DNA of 64,000 nt from Cervus elaphus (taxonomy: Eukaryota > Chordata > Mammalia > Artiodactyla > Cervidae). The translations under genes were made by a program, and so were the position numbers. Where the stretch lies: assembly GCF_910594005.1 (NCBI RefSeq), contig NC_057816.1, positions 27,297,797 to 27,361,796 of the forward strand. The letters run 5' to 3'. A model generated the notes under the pieces. The model searched no databases, had not been told where the DNA came from, and worked only from the letters and a program-made list of their open reading frames with translations. Shown in pieces: positions 20,101 to 30,455 of this stretch. Position 1 is the stretch's first letter. The number at the start of each line of letters is the position of its first letter.

Positions 20101-20554
20101 TTTAGGAATACTTGAAGACACCAGTCAATTTCCAACATTCAAGTTTTTAAGCTTTTGCATGAATAACTTATTGCTGTACCCAGTAAGAAAATTTGGCCTG
20201 GTAAATTTAGCTGCTACTCAGGGTTCTCTCCTTCCTTTTCACTTCTGTTTCAAGGAAGCCTCCTGGAATGAATAGAGTGATTTTTTAACAAAAGAAAGTT
20301 CTGTAAATTGCCTTGTTGTACTTTTTTTAGAGAAAGATGGAGAAGAGAGAGGCTTCTTTCTCAATGCTATTATTTCTTTCTACATTCTAGATAACTATCA
20401 TTCAAGGATTATCAATTGTCCCTTTATTTAATAATCAGCAAATCCTTAATTCAGCAAGTTTATTTAGCATCTATAGGCTGCAAGGTGTTTATATAAAAGA
20501 TTTTGAATATACTTGCTATATCTTAGGTAGAGTTATCTATCTATCAGATTTTAC

Positions 20555-20740
20555 AACATAGACTCATAATCTCAGAGAGGACTCTAAAATGTTATTTGTT
20601 CTAACATGTTACCAATGCAGGAATATTCTCTATGTCTTTCCCAACAGGCAATCTTTTCTCCTCTGCTTGCATCCTTCTCATGGTGAAAGGCTCTTTATCT
20701 CATGAGGAAGCCAATTTTAGTCTAGCATAGCGCCGCTTGT
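20555..20740 (+). repeat. Ancient CR1/L3-like fragment (tentative)
   Basis: The order 'actcataatctcagagaggactc', 'aatgcaggaatattctctatgtctttcccaacaggcaatc', 'cctctgcttgcatccttctcatgg' resembles an old amniote CR1/L3-type 3' end. Diverged, family name tentative. Confidence 0.4.
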
Positions 20741-21550
20741 CAGAAAATATTTCCTTCTCTTGATCTCAACTATTCCTTCTCTGACTTCCCAGGTCCCCCA
20801 AGGCTCTGTCTTTCAACCCTTTTTGCTACAGATATATTTATTTCCTCTTCATGACAGCTCTTAGAACAGTCTAACTGTATAGACCTAACAATATTTCTTC
20901 TCTAAAAAGAAACGTTTGGATACATCCAAAGCTTACCAACATTCTTAACAGTTTCCAGAACAACTGGAGAGAGTATTAGAAAGAATGACTTGGGAGAAAA
21001 CAGAATTAACTGCAGACAGAAATATAATGAAATAATGTGAGTCACTACTGCTGAGGGTGCCCTTTCCGGGGAAATATTAGTGAGGTGATTGAAAGGAGTG
21101 AACTTTAAGTCCAATTTAATGCCTTTAACAAGAAATGTACCTCCCAAATTATCAGGATATCTAGGGATTATTTTTCAGTTTGTTCTCAAAGGTAAGCCTA
21201 TTTGAGAAGTTGGCTGTTAGAGATGATGCTGACAAAATGAACCTTATTTCCTATGGACTTTTACTCAAAAGACAGTAAGTAAAAGTTTCCCTTAGCTGTA
21301 TTACTCTAGAGGGCAGATTTAAAGGAAGTTTATGACTGTTTCTGTCAGTGAAGATCATACTCTTTTTCTTGGTCTTCGACCTAAACCATGTCCAGCAGAG
21401 GAGTGCTTCTATCTTGGAAATTGCTGGAAAAAAAGCAGACACTTTTCCTGGAAATAAACCCAGTATTTAATTAGTGGTTGACTCAGCTCCCACTCAGTGC
21501 CCACTTACTTTGAAGAATGTTAAATTAGGAAATCAGTTCACAAATCACCA
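20741..21550. other. Unannotated stretch
   Basis: No gene or repeat recognised over ~800 bases. Confidence 0.5.
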
Positions 21551-23207
21551 TATTGAAGTTGTTGCTGTTCTGTCACTCATTCGTGCCCTATTCTTGGCCA
21601 CCCCATGGGCTGCAGCATGCCAGGCTTCCCTGTGTTCACCATCTGCCGAAGCTTGCTCAAACTCATGTCCATCGAGTCAGTGATGTCATCTAACCATCCC
21701 GTCCTTGTCACCCCCTTCTCCTCCTGACTTCAATCTTTCCCAGAATCAGAATCTCTTCTAATGAGTTAGATCTTCGCATTAGTTGGCCATATTATTGGAG
21801 CTTGAGCTTCAGTCCTTCCAGTGAATATTCAGGGCTGATTTCCTTTAGGATTGACTGGTTTGATTTCTTTGCTGTCCAAGGGACTCAAGAGTCTTGTCAA
21901 GCACCACAGTTCAAAAGCATCAATTCTCCAGTGTGGAGCTTTCTTTATGGTACGACTCACATCCATTCATGACTACTTTTAAAACCATGGCTTTGACTAG
22001 ACAGACCTTTGTCAGAAAAGTAATGTCTCTGCTTTTTCACATGCGGTCTAGGTTTGTCATAGCTTTTCGTCCAAGGAGCAAGAGTCTTTTAATTTCATGG
22101 CTGCAGTCACCACCTGCAGTGATTTTGGAGCCCAAGAAAAAAAGTCTTTCACTGTTTCCATTGTTTCCCCTTCTATTTACCATGAAGTGATGGGACCTGA
22201 TGCCATGATCTTAGTTTTTTGGATGTTGAGTTTTAAGCCAGCTTTTTCACTCTCCTGTTTCACTTTCATCAAGAGGTTCTTTACTTCCTCTTTGCTTTCT
22301 TGCTATTAGAGTGGTATCATCTGCATATTTGAAGTTATTGATATTTCTCCTGGTAATCTTTATTTCAGCATGGGCTTCAACCAGCCCAGCATTTCACATG
22401 ATATACTCTATATATAAGTTAAATAAGCAGGGTGACAAAATACAGCCTTGAGGTACTCCTTTCCCAATTTGGAACCAGTCCGTTGTTCCAATTCTGGTTC
22501 TAACTGTTGCTTCTTGACTTGTATACTGGTTTCTTAGGAGGCAGGTAAGGTGGTCTGGCATTCCCATCTCTTGAAGAATTTTTAACAGTTTGTTGTGACC
22601 CACACAGTCCAAGGATTTAGCATAGCCAATGAAGAAGAAGACATTTTTCTGGAATTCTCTTGCTTTTTTGATGATCCAACGGATATCAGCAATTTGATAT
22701 CTGGTTCCTCTGCCTTTTGTAAATTCAACTTGAACATCTAGAAATTCTCAGTTCACATACGGTTTTAATGATTTTTATGTTTTAATGATTTTGAGCATTA
22801 ATTTGCTAGAGTGTGAAATGACTGCAGTTTTGAGGTAGTTTGAACATCCTTTGGCATTGCGTTTCTTTGGATTGTAATAAAAACTGACCTATTCCAGTCC
22901 TGTGGCCACTGCTGAGTTTTCCAATTTGCTTAAATATTGAGTGAAGCACTCTGATAGCATCATCTTTTAGGATTTGAAATAGCTGAGCTGGAATTCCATT
23001 ACCTCCACTATCTTTGTTCATAGTGATGCTTCCTAAGGCCCACTTGACTTCACACTCCAGGATGTCTGGCTCTAGGTGAGTGATCACACCATCATGGTTA
23101 TCTGGGTCATGAAGATCTTTTTTGTATAGTTCTTCTGTGTATTCTCGCCACTTCTTAATATCTTTTGCTTCTGTTAGGTCCATATCGTTTCTGTCCTTTA
23201 TTGAAGT
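21551..23207 (-). mobile_element. BovB LINE, antisense, 1.6 kb, perfect 9-bp TSD
   Basis: The body 21560-23198 carries the BovB 3' end at its left (CACTCATTCGTGCC) and runs back through the reverse-transcriptase domain to its 5' truncation near 23198. TATTGAAGT occurs at 21551-21559 and 23199-23207. The Y-A-D-D codons are intact at 22316-22327 on the minus strand. A frame at 22394-22612 reads GIG-KGVPQGCILSP-type RT motif 4/B (IGKGVPQGCILSPCLFNLY). Frameshifts and a small tandem slip (22761-22795) disable it. Confidence 0.95.
22806..23183 (-). pseudogene. BovB ORF2 fragment: linker and start of RT
   Basis: The 125-residue frame reads MDLTEAKDIKKWREYTEELY at its start, the linker between endonuclease and reverse transcriptase, then GSITMNKDSGGNGIPAQLF, the first conserved RT region. 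It ends by frameshift in a region that should read PIPKKGN. It is a decayed LINE frame. Confidence 0.85.
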
Positions 23208-23229
23208 GAGGATACAAATGCTTTTAACA

Positions 23230-23385
23230 GACAGAAAGGGGTTCCAATCCTGGCTCCTTCACTTATTAATCATATAAGCTTGAGCAAATTACTGGTTTTT
23301 TCTTAAATCTCTGTTTTTTCTTAAATAAAATGCCGATAATAGTTACCACAGAGTAAGAGAATGGTATGAAAGGTTATTTCATTCT
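23230..23385 (-). repeat. MIR SINE, antisense
   Basis: The plus strand reads GGTTCCAATCCTGGCTCCTT, then AGCAAATTACTGG, then 'aaataaaatgccgataatagttacc', the reverse of a MIR. Confidence 0.75.
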
Positions 23386-24389
23386 TTGAACATGCATACC
23401 CAACTTGTATCAAGAAGCAAAGGCCTTGAACTTTTCATAATGATTATTATTATCAATTATTGAATAATTAAAAAGCAATCTTTAAAGTAAAGATGGCTTC
23501 TTAGAACATCATAAAAGTAGTTTTCCTTATCTAAAGCAATAGAGCTGTTTCAGTGGTGTGTATTATACAATTAAAACATGGAGAAGACAGAAGAAAATGT
23601 ATTAAAGGTTAGGGTTCAAATCTGAAGCAGCTTAACTTTTGCCCAAGGAGTTACTGAACATGTGTTATAAGACCAGAATATGATGTCTGGTCTTCCATGT
23701 AAGAGGTGTGAGTTTAGACAAACTTGGATTTCAGTCTCGTCATCCACAGAATGAAAGTCTTCCTCTGTATAATATTAAATGGCTCTTTTTATATTCTACT
23801 AAAATTAAATCTTCTCACTCTCTCTTTTTCTTTTAATTATTCCTCAAGTAAGTATCTAGGCATATATATCTTCACTGTTGTAAGTATGTGAAGCTTATTT
23901 CCTGTGCTTATTGGTGACAATAATTCTAATCTGTTTTATATTACGCCTCTTTCCCACTGCATACAGGATCAAGCTGAGGGTTAAAAATTATAGGTGTTTG
24001 GTAAGCCAGTGGAGGATACAATTGATTATGTTGAGAGAGAAGACCTAACCACACATTATACTGTGCACCCATCAAACTATCATTCAATCTATAACTTAAA
24101 TGGCACATCTTCATTCATAGTTTCCTTTACCATTCCCCCCAATACACACGCATGCATACATCATGCAATAGCCTCAGGATCAGTTACTAAATTTTCTGTG
24201 TGTCTATAAATGTTTTAACTTTAGCAGAGACTTGTTTCTCACTCAACTTATTTATTTAGGTGCCTGTGACTTCTTCTAGGTTTTGAGAGCTTTGAAAGAA
24301 AGTGCATATAAATTCTAGTATATTACTTAGCACCTGGGTTTCAGAAAATATCTATTCACTGGATGAACAATAATAATGAGGAGGATGAG
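23386..24389. other. Unannotated stretch
   Basis: About 1 kb with no recognised feature. The frame 23994-24209 is short and unsupported. Confidence 0.5.
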
Positions 24390-24590
24390 AATGATAGCAG
24401 CTAAATTTATTTGAGCATTTTTTAATGTATTAGGCATTTTTCTGAGGTCTCCATGAATTCATTTTATGGACACAACAACTCTCTGAGAGAGATACTGTTA
24501 TTTTCACCATTTTATCAATGAAAAAAAAAAACCAAAACAGGAACAGTGTATTTATTAAGTAATCTGCTAGGCAATAAGATTTAGAGTTAG
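24390..24590 (+). repeat. MIR SINE, plus strand
   Basis: 'agctaaatttatttgagcattttttaatg', 'tccatgaattcattttatgg', TTCACCATTTTATCAATGAA, then 'aaccaaaacagg' and 'ctgctaggcaataag': a MIR with an A-run expansion at 24521-24531. Confidence 0.7.
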
Positions 24591-24714
24591 GGATTAAAAC
24601 CTGATATTTTGTTTCCAGTGAGTAGTTAATTAAACTCTATTCTATGCTGTCTCTCCTGAGCAACTAAATAAATAGTTAATGAGAAAATAAAAAGGTCAGG
24701 TAGGAGATGGCAAC

Positions 24715-25640
24715 AGTGAACCTTGACATTTTAGGAATCAGTGAACTAAAATGGATGGGAATGATGAATTTAATTCAGATGACCATTATATCTACTACTG
24801 TGCACAAGAATCCCTTAGAAGAAATGGAGTAGCCTCATAGTCAACAGGAGTCTGAAATGCAGTACTTAGATGCAGTCTCAAAAATGACAGAATGATCTCC
24901 ATTTGTTTCAAAGGCACACTATTCAACATCACAGTAATTCAAATCTATGCCCCAGCCACTAATGCCAAAGAAGTTGAATACTTCTATGAAGACCTATAAA
25001 ATCTTCTAGAACTATAACTGAAAAGAAAAAAGAAAATATTTCCTTTTCATCATAGGGGATTGGAATACAAAAGTAGGAAGTCAAGAGATACTGGGCATAA
25101 CAGGCAAGTTTAGCTTTGGAGTCCAAAATGGGCAAGGCAAAGGCTAACAGAGTTTTGCCAAGAGAACTCACTGGTCATAGCAAAAAACCATTTCCAACAA
25201 TATGAGAGATGACTCTGCACATGGACATCACCAAATGGTCAATACCAAAATCAGATTGATTGTATTCTTTGCTGTCAAAGGTGGAAAAACTCTGTACAGT
25301 GAGGAAAAACAGGACCTGAAGTTGACTATGGCTCAGGTTCTGAGCTCATTATTGCAAAATTCAGCTTTACATTGAGGAAAGTAGGGAAAACAACTAGACC
25401 ATTCCAATACGATCTAAATCAAATCCCTCATGATTATATGGTAGAGGTGACAAATAGATTCAAGAGATTAGATCAGATAGACAGAGTGCCTGAAGAACTA
25501 TGGACAGAGTTCATAACATTGTACAGGAGGTGGTGACCAAAACCATCCCAAAGAACAAGAAATGCAAGGAGGCAAAATACCTGAGAAAAGAAGAGAGGTG
25601 AAAGGCAAAGAACAAAGGGAAAGACACACCCAACTGAGTG
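24715..25640 (+). pseudogene. BovB APE-like endonuclease domain, decayed
   Basis: The endonuclease nicks target DNA to prime reverse transcription. The GDWN motif is present at 25055-25066 and the WTSP motif near 25217. The catalytic Ser-Asp-His should fall at 25333-25341 but reads Ser-Gly-Ser, losing the acid and the histidine. In-frame stops occur upstream (for example a TAG in the region near 24829). The domain cannot be functional. Confidence 0.8.
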
Positions 25641-25861
25641 CAGTGAAGTGAAGTTGCTCAGTCGTGTCCGACTCTTTGCGATCCCATGGACTGTAGCCTA
25701 CCAGGCTCCTCCATCCATGGGATTTTCCAGGCAAGAGTACTGAAGTGGGTTGCCATTTCCTTTTCCAGGGGATCTTCCTGACTGAGGGATTGAACCAGGG
25801 TCTCCCTCATTGTAGGCAGATGCTTTTACCATGAGCCACCAGGGAAGTCCACTGAGTGCAG
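25633..25861 (-). mobile_element. Bov-tA SINE, antisense, perfect 11-bp TSD, inside BovB
   Basis: The body 25644-25850 runs from reversed tail (AGTTGCTCAGTCGTGTCCGA) to reversed tRNA head (CATGAGCCACCAGGGAAGTC). ACTGAGTGCAG flanks it at 25633-25643 and 25851-25861. BovB reads through once it is removed. Confidence 0.96.
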
Positions 25862-26463
25862 GGTTCCAAAGAATTGCAAGGAGAAATAAGAAAGCCTTCT
25901 TAAGTGAACAATGCAAAGAAATAGAGGAAAACAATAAAATGTGGAAGACTAGAGATGTCTTCAGGAAAATTAGAGATACCAAGGGAATATTTCATGCAAA
26001 GATGGGTACAATAAAGGACAGAAATGCCAAGGATCTAATAGAAGCAGAAGAGATTAAGAAGAGGTGGCAAGAATACACAGGAGAACTGTACAAAAAAAGT
26101 CTTAATGACCCAGATAACCATGATGGTGTTATCTAGGTCACTCACCTAGAGCCAGACATCCTGGAGTGCAAAATCAAGTGGGCCTTAGGAAGCATTACTA
26201 TGAATATAGCTAGTGGAGGTATTGGAATTCCAGCTGAGCTATTTCAAATCCTAAAAGATGATGCTGCTAAAGTGCTGCACTCAATATTTCAGCAAATTTG
26301 GAAAATTCAGCAGTTGCCAGAAGATTGGAAAAGTTCTGTTTTCATTCCAATCCCTAAGAAAGGCAGTGCCAAAGATTGTTCATACTACTGTACAATCATG
26401 GTCATTTCACATGATAACAAGGTGATATTCAAAATCCTTAAATCTTGCTTTAGCAGTACATGA
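25831..26463 (+). pseudogene. BovB linker / RT N-terminal frames
   Basis: The frames 25831-26136 (…GTIKDRNAKDLIEAEEIKKR…) and 26200-26463 (…GIGIPAELFQILKDD…) are adjoining parts of the BovB polyprotein, broken by a stop at about 26135. The PIPKKGS motif at the start of RT is recognisable near 26351. Confidence 0.85.
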
Positions 26464-26661
26464 ACTGAGAAGTTCCAGATGTATAAGCTGGAGTTAGAAA
26501 AGGCAGAGGAACCAGAGATCAAATTGCCAACATCTGTTGGATCACAGAAAAAGCAGGGGAATTCCAGAAAAGCATCTACTTCTACTTCATTGACTATGCT
26601 AAAGCCTTTGACTGTGTGGATCACAATAAACTGTGGAAAAATCTTAAAGAAATGGAAATAC

Positions 26662-27606
26662 TGAAAGGTTGTTGCTGAAAGGTTGTTGCTGAACGATAAG
26701 ACACGGGATTCTTGGCCTCCAGAGGAGATGAATTCAATCCAGGGCCAGAGACGAGGCTGGATCGCTCAGAGCTTTTGTGTAGTAAAGTTTTATTAAAGTA
26801 TAAAGGAGATAGAGAAAGCTTCTGACCTAGGCATCAGAAGGGGGCAAAAGAGTACCCCTTTGCTAGTGTTAGCAATGGAGTTATATAGTCTCCAATGAAT
26901 CCAAAGAATGTCTGGAGGTTGTAAAGACCTCACCAGACCTACTCTCATAATTTACATTTTAAGATAACAGAGTTGGCTAGAAGGTTTAATCCAAAGATTG
27001 TCCTCAGGCAGGATACATCCTTGTAAAGACCAGACCTACTCCCATAATTTGTGTTTTAAAATAACAGAATTAGCCAGAGGGTTTAATCAAAAGACTGTCC
27101 TCAGGCAGGATACATTATTGTTATATAGTCACTCACAATCTGTTAATGAAAAGAAAGGAACGTCATAAAACTTAGAATGGTACCAGATAATTCATCCCTG
27201 GCCACAAAACGAATGACTTGAATCTTGCAGAAGGGCAGATTACCAACAAATAGTTTCATTTACATAGATTAGGGGAACAATACCTGAGTAAGTAGGTTGG
27301 GCCATTTGGCGGGAACCAACTTGAAGATAGAGTCTGGGGTACATTAACATAGCTTAAGACAACATTTCCATAAGAAAAAGAAATGTATTGGTTAACTCAA
27401 GGTTTGACAGTAGTTAGCTTCAGGTGAAACCAGGTGTCATGCCAACACAGCATTTTAAGAGAAACCTCCTTTTAAATTTGTATAGAGAAGAAAAAATATT
27501 GCTGGTTTGTTTCCTCCTGCCGCTTAAGAGAGATAAAAATGTCTGGCACTTGCAGCCTCTTTCCTCCGTTTGGAGACCCCTGGCCTTCCTGCCTGTTACC
27601 CTCTCA
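26662..27606 (-). mobile_element. Solo endogenous retrovirus LTR, antisense, 4-bp TSD
   Basis: Termini are TG...CA (plus strand starts TGAAAGG, ends CTCTCA), flanked by ATAC at 26658-26661 and 27607-27610. A 4-bp duplication fits ERV1 (gammaretrovirus-like) integration. On the minus strand a TATA-like box (about 26882-26889) precedes an AATAAA signal (complement of 26788-26793). A ~100-bp block is duplicated in tandem (26920-27021 and 27022-27119), and the outer 14 bp TGAAAGGTTGTTGC occurs twice (26662-26689). No internal genes remain. Confidence 0.85.
26920..27119 (-). repeat. Tandem duplication of ~100 bp inside the LTR
   Basis: Both copies contain GTAAAGACC, CCAGACCTACTC, ATAATTT, the 'taacaga...gc' block and TCCTCAGGCAGGATACAT. 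Copy 2 lacks a few bases after GACC. In LTR orientation it lies upstream of the TATA-like box, the U3 position where retroviral enhancers are often duplicated. Confidence 0.85.
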
Positions 27607-28605
27607 ATACCAGACCACTTTACCTACTTCTTGAGAAATCTGTATGCAGGTCAAGAAGCTACAGTTAGAACTGGACATGGAATAACTGACTATTTCAAAA
27701 GGGGGAAAGGAGTAGGTCAAGGCTGTATATTGTTACCCTACTTATTTAGTTTCTATAGAGAACATCAGGAGAAATTCTGGGCTGGATGAATCACAAACTG
27801 GAATTAAGATTGCCAGGAGAAATCAACAACCTCAGATATGCAGATGATACCACTCTAATGGCAAGAAAGCAAAGAGGAACTAAAGATCTCCTTGATGAGG
27901 GTGAAAGAGGAGAGTGAAAAGAGTAGCTTAAAACCCAATATTCAAAAAACCAAGGCCATGCTATCTGGTCCCATCACCTCATAGCAAATAGATGGGGAAA
28001 AATTGGAAATAGTGACAGATTTTATTTTCTTGGGTCCAAAATCATTGTCGACGGTGGCTGCAGCCATGAAATTAAAAGATTCTTGCTCCTTGATAGGAAA
28101 ATTATGACAAACCTAGACAGTGTATTAAAAATCCAAGACATCACTTTGCCAACAAACATCCATATAGTCAAAGCTATAGTCTTTCCAGTAGTCATATACA
28201 GATGTGAGAGTCAGACCATAAAGAAAGCTGAGTGTTGAAGAATTGATACTTTCGAATTGTGGTGCTGGAGAACACTTGAGTGTCCCTTGTACAACAAGGA
28301 GATCAAACCAGTCAACCCCAAATGGAATTAACCTTGAATATTCTTTGGAAGGACTGATGCTGAAGCTGAAGCTCCAATCATTTGGCCACCTGATGTGAAC
28401 AGCCAACTCACTGTATAGACCCTGATGCTGGGAAAAATTGAAGGCAAAAGCAGAAGAGGGTGACAGAGGATGAGATAGTTGTATGGCATCTCTGACTCAA
28501 TGGATATGAGTTGGAGCACACTCCAAGAGAGAGTGTAGGACAAGGAAGCGTGGCATGCTATAGTCCATGGGGTTGGAAAGAGTCAGATATAACTTAGTGA
28601 CTGAA

Positions 28606-29206
28606 CAACAAAAATAGGCAAGTAGAGCCTATTGTCTTGTCCTAGAGGAATGGAAAATAGATATATATTTGGAGAGGAGAAGGAGAAAACAGTCTTGAAT
28701 TTCTTCCTGGTCATTGTTGCAGAGTAGTCTGTATTGGGTGTTCTTAATTTATTTGAGCACTTTTGTTTATTTGGAAGTTGTCATTTGGAAAGTGTGTTGC
28801 TATTTCAGAGGCAAAGGTTGAAAACTGAGGTGGGGGAGGGGGAAACTGGAGACAGATATGGCATGGTTAGGATTAGTCAACAGATGCAGTGTGCAGCTCC
28901 CAAGGGGAAATGATGAACTCTGATACACTTCACTTGGGTTGGCCTTGAGCAGAACTGACTCAGCACAAGAGTGGTCTGAGAAGAAACTCATTCCTGGTAA
29001 TACCTGAACTTAAGGCAGTCATCCCTCATGTTGGGCCAAACCTCACTGTGTTAAAGCAACAGTTCATGATGCATGTGTGTGTATTTTATGGAAGCATTCC
29101 TAGACAGTGAAAAAGAAAAAGATTATTCAGTAACTGGTGTCAGGTGTTGGGACTGCTGATTAACATTTGAGGAAGAATTACTCCATTTTAGTTTCCATAG
29201 CTTATT
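28606..29206. other. Unannotated stretch
   Basis: No repeat or exon recognised. A G-rich run (GAGGTGGGGGAGGGGGAAAC) lies at 28829-28848. Confidence 0.5.
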
Positions 29207-29430
29207 AAGAATAGAAACTTTGAATGAAAAAAAGGTTAAATACAGAAAAAGAATAAATATATAGTAATGTATACTAATAAGTAATGTAGTAATCAATATA
29301 TAGTATATAGTAAAGTATAGTAATGTATGTATAAAGTACAACTAATATATAGTGATATATAGTAATTCAAAGAATAGAAACTTTGAATGAAATAAAGGTT
29401 AAATACAGAAAAAGAATCAATATATAGTAA
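29207..29430 (+). repeat. Local duplication with AT-rich minisatellite core
   Basis: A ~61-base block at 29207-29267 is repeated at 29370-29430 (offset 163) with two or three differences. Between and after them lie irregular ATATAGTAATGTA units. It looks like slippage or unequal exchange in an AT-rich tract. Confidence 0.85.
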
Positions 29431-29490
29431 TCAATATATAGTAATGTATAGTAATGTATGCCACTCTCTCATTTTGCCCCATTTTGCATT

Positions 29491-29560
29491 CATGTTGATG
29501 TATGGTAGAAACTAGCACAACACTGTAAAGCAATTATCCTCCAATAAGAAAAAATTAAAG
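29491..29560 (+). mobile_element. L1 3'-terminal fragment
   Basis: About 70 bases match the end of the ruminant L1 3' UTR: GTTGATGTATGGTAGAAACT, 'acactgtaaagcaattatcctccaat', then an A-rich end. Confidence 0.8.
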
Positions 29561-29567
29561 GATGCAT

Positions 29568-29862
29568 ATTACATGTATATGGAGAAGGAAATGGCAACCC
29601 ACTCCAGTACTCTTGCCTGGAGAATCCCATGGACAGAGGAACCTAGCAGGCTACAGTCTGTGGGGTTGCAAGAGTCGGACACAACTTAGTGACTAAACTA
29701 CTACTACTAAACTTCGCACTGGAGAAGGAAATGGCAACCCACTCCAGTGTTCTTGCCTGGAGAATCCCATGGACAGAGGAGCCTGGCGGGCCACAGTCCA
29801 CGGGCCATAGAGAGTCAGACACGACTGAGTGACTAACCCATACACACACATTACATGTATAT
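29568..29862 (+). mobile_element. Bov-A2 SINE with perfect 13-bp TSD
   Basis: The body 29581-29849 has two Bov-A units starting GGAGAAGGAAATGGCAACCC (29581 and about 29720), joined by a variant linker with ACTACTACTA. ATTACATGTATAT lies at 29568-29580 and 29850-29862. Confidence 0.96.
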
Positions 29863-30124
29863 AAACTTTGACCTCCGCTAAAAAGGAATTCATATAATCT
29901 TTCTTTGCAACAATAAGCCTTCTGGAAATCAGTGTCAGTGGGGACATTTTAAGCTTGAAAGACACAAAATAAATTTGAAAGAAAAGACTAACATTTAGCT
30001 ACATGTAAGTTAAAAGTTTTCCCTGTAGAAATAACCAAACTTAGAAGGAAGGCAACAAGTCAGGAAAAATGATCATGTAAGATAGCATATTTCTACTATA
30101 GAGAACACTCTAGCAAGGGAGAAA

Positions 30125-30455
30125 ATAGAAAGCTTCTAACAGATAAATATGGAAAAGACATGGACAATTCATAAAAGAGAAAAAATTAGATTAAAACAAA
30201 TGGAAAACTATTCAAAGAAATGTAAGTTAAAATGAGATATCATTTTTGTTGATCAAATTTATGAACATTTAAAAATCTTGTAATATCCACAACAGTTTTT
30301 ATAAACTGCTAATGAAATATAAAATGGTACCACTTTTGGAAATATAGAGTCTAAATATGAAATTTTTTCTAAATAAATAATTGCAACATATAAAGGTCTA
30401 CACCAAATTTTCCATCAAAGTATTATTTGTAATAATATAAATAATCAGAGTATTA
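30125..30455 (+). mobile_element. Old L1 (L1M-type) ORF2 fragment, left part
   Basis: Diverged but collinear with L1 ORF2: 'gacatggacaattcataaaagag', 'gaaatgtaagttaaaatgagatatcattttt', 'ctgctaatgaaatataaaatggtaccac', 'attatttgtaataatat'. The frame is destroyed. It continues at 31867-31938, after a BovB insertion. Confidence 0.75.

Larger units (their letters stand above)
24690..28605 (+). mobile_element. Most complete BovB LINE in the window (about 2.75 kb), twice interrupted
   Basis: Three BovB pieces are collinear: 24690-25643 (endonuclease domain), 25862-26661 (linker and start of RT) and 27607-28605 (RT core to 3' end). A Bov-tA (25644-25850) and a solo LTR (26662-27606) separate them. 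Together they cover most of the ~3.2-kb family length, lacking a few hundred bases at the 5' end. The RT Y-A-D-D codons at 27837-27848 are intact, but the endonuclease motif SDH is changed and stops/frameshifts occur throughout. Confidence 0.93.

Noticed and set aside
26662..27606. Possibility that a complete provirus lies in the BovB
   Set aside because: Only one LTR is present between the two ATAC target copies, with no gag, pol or env sequence, so it is a solo LTR.
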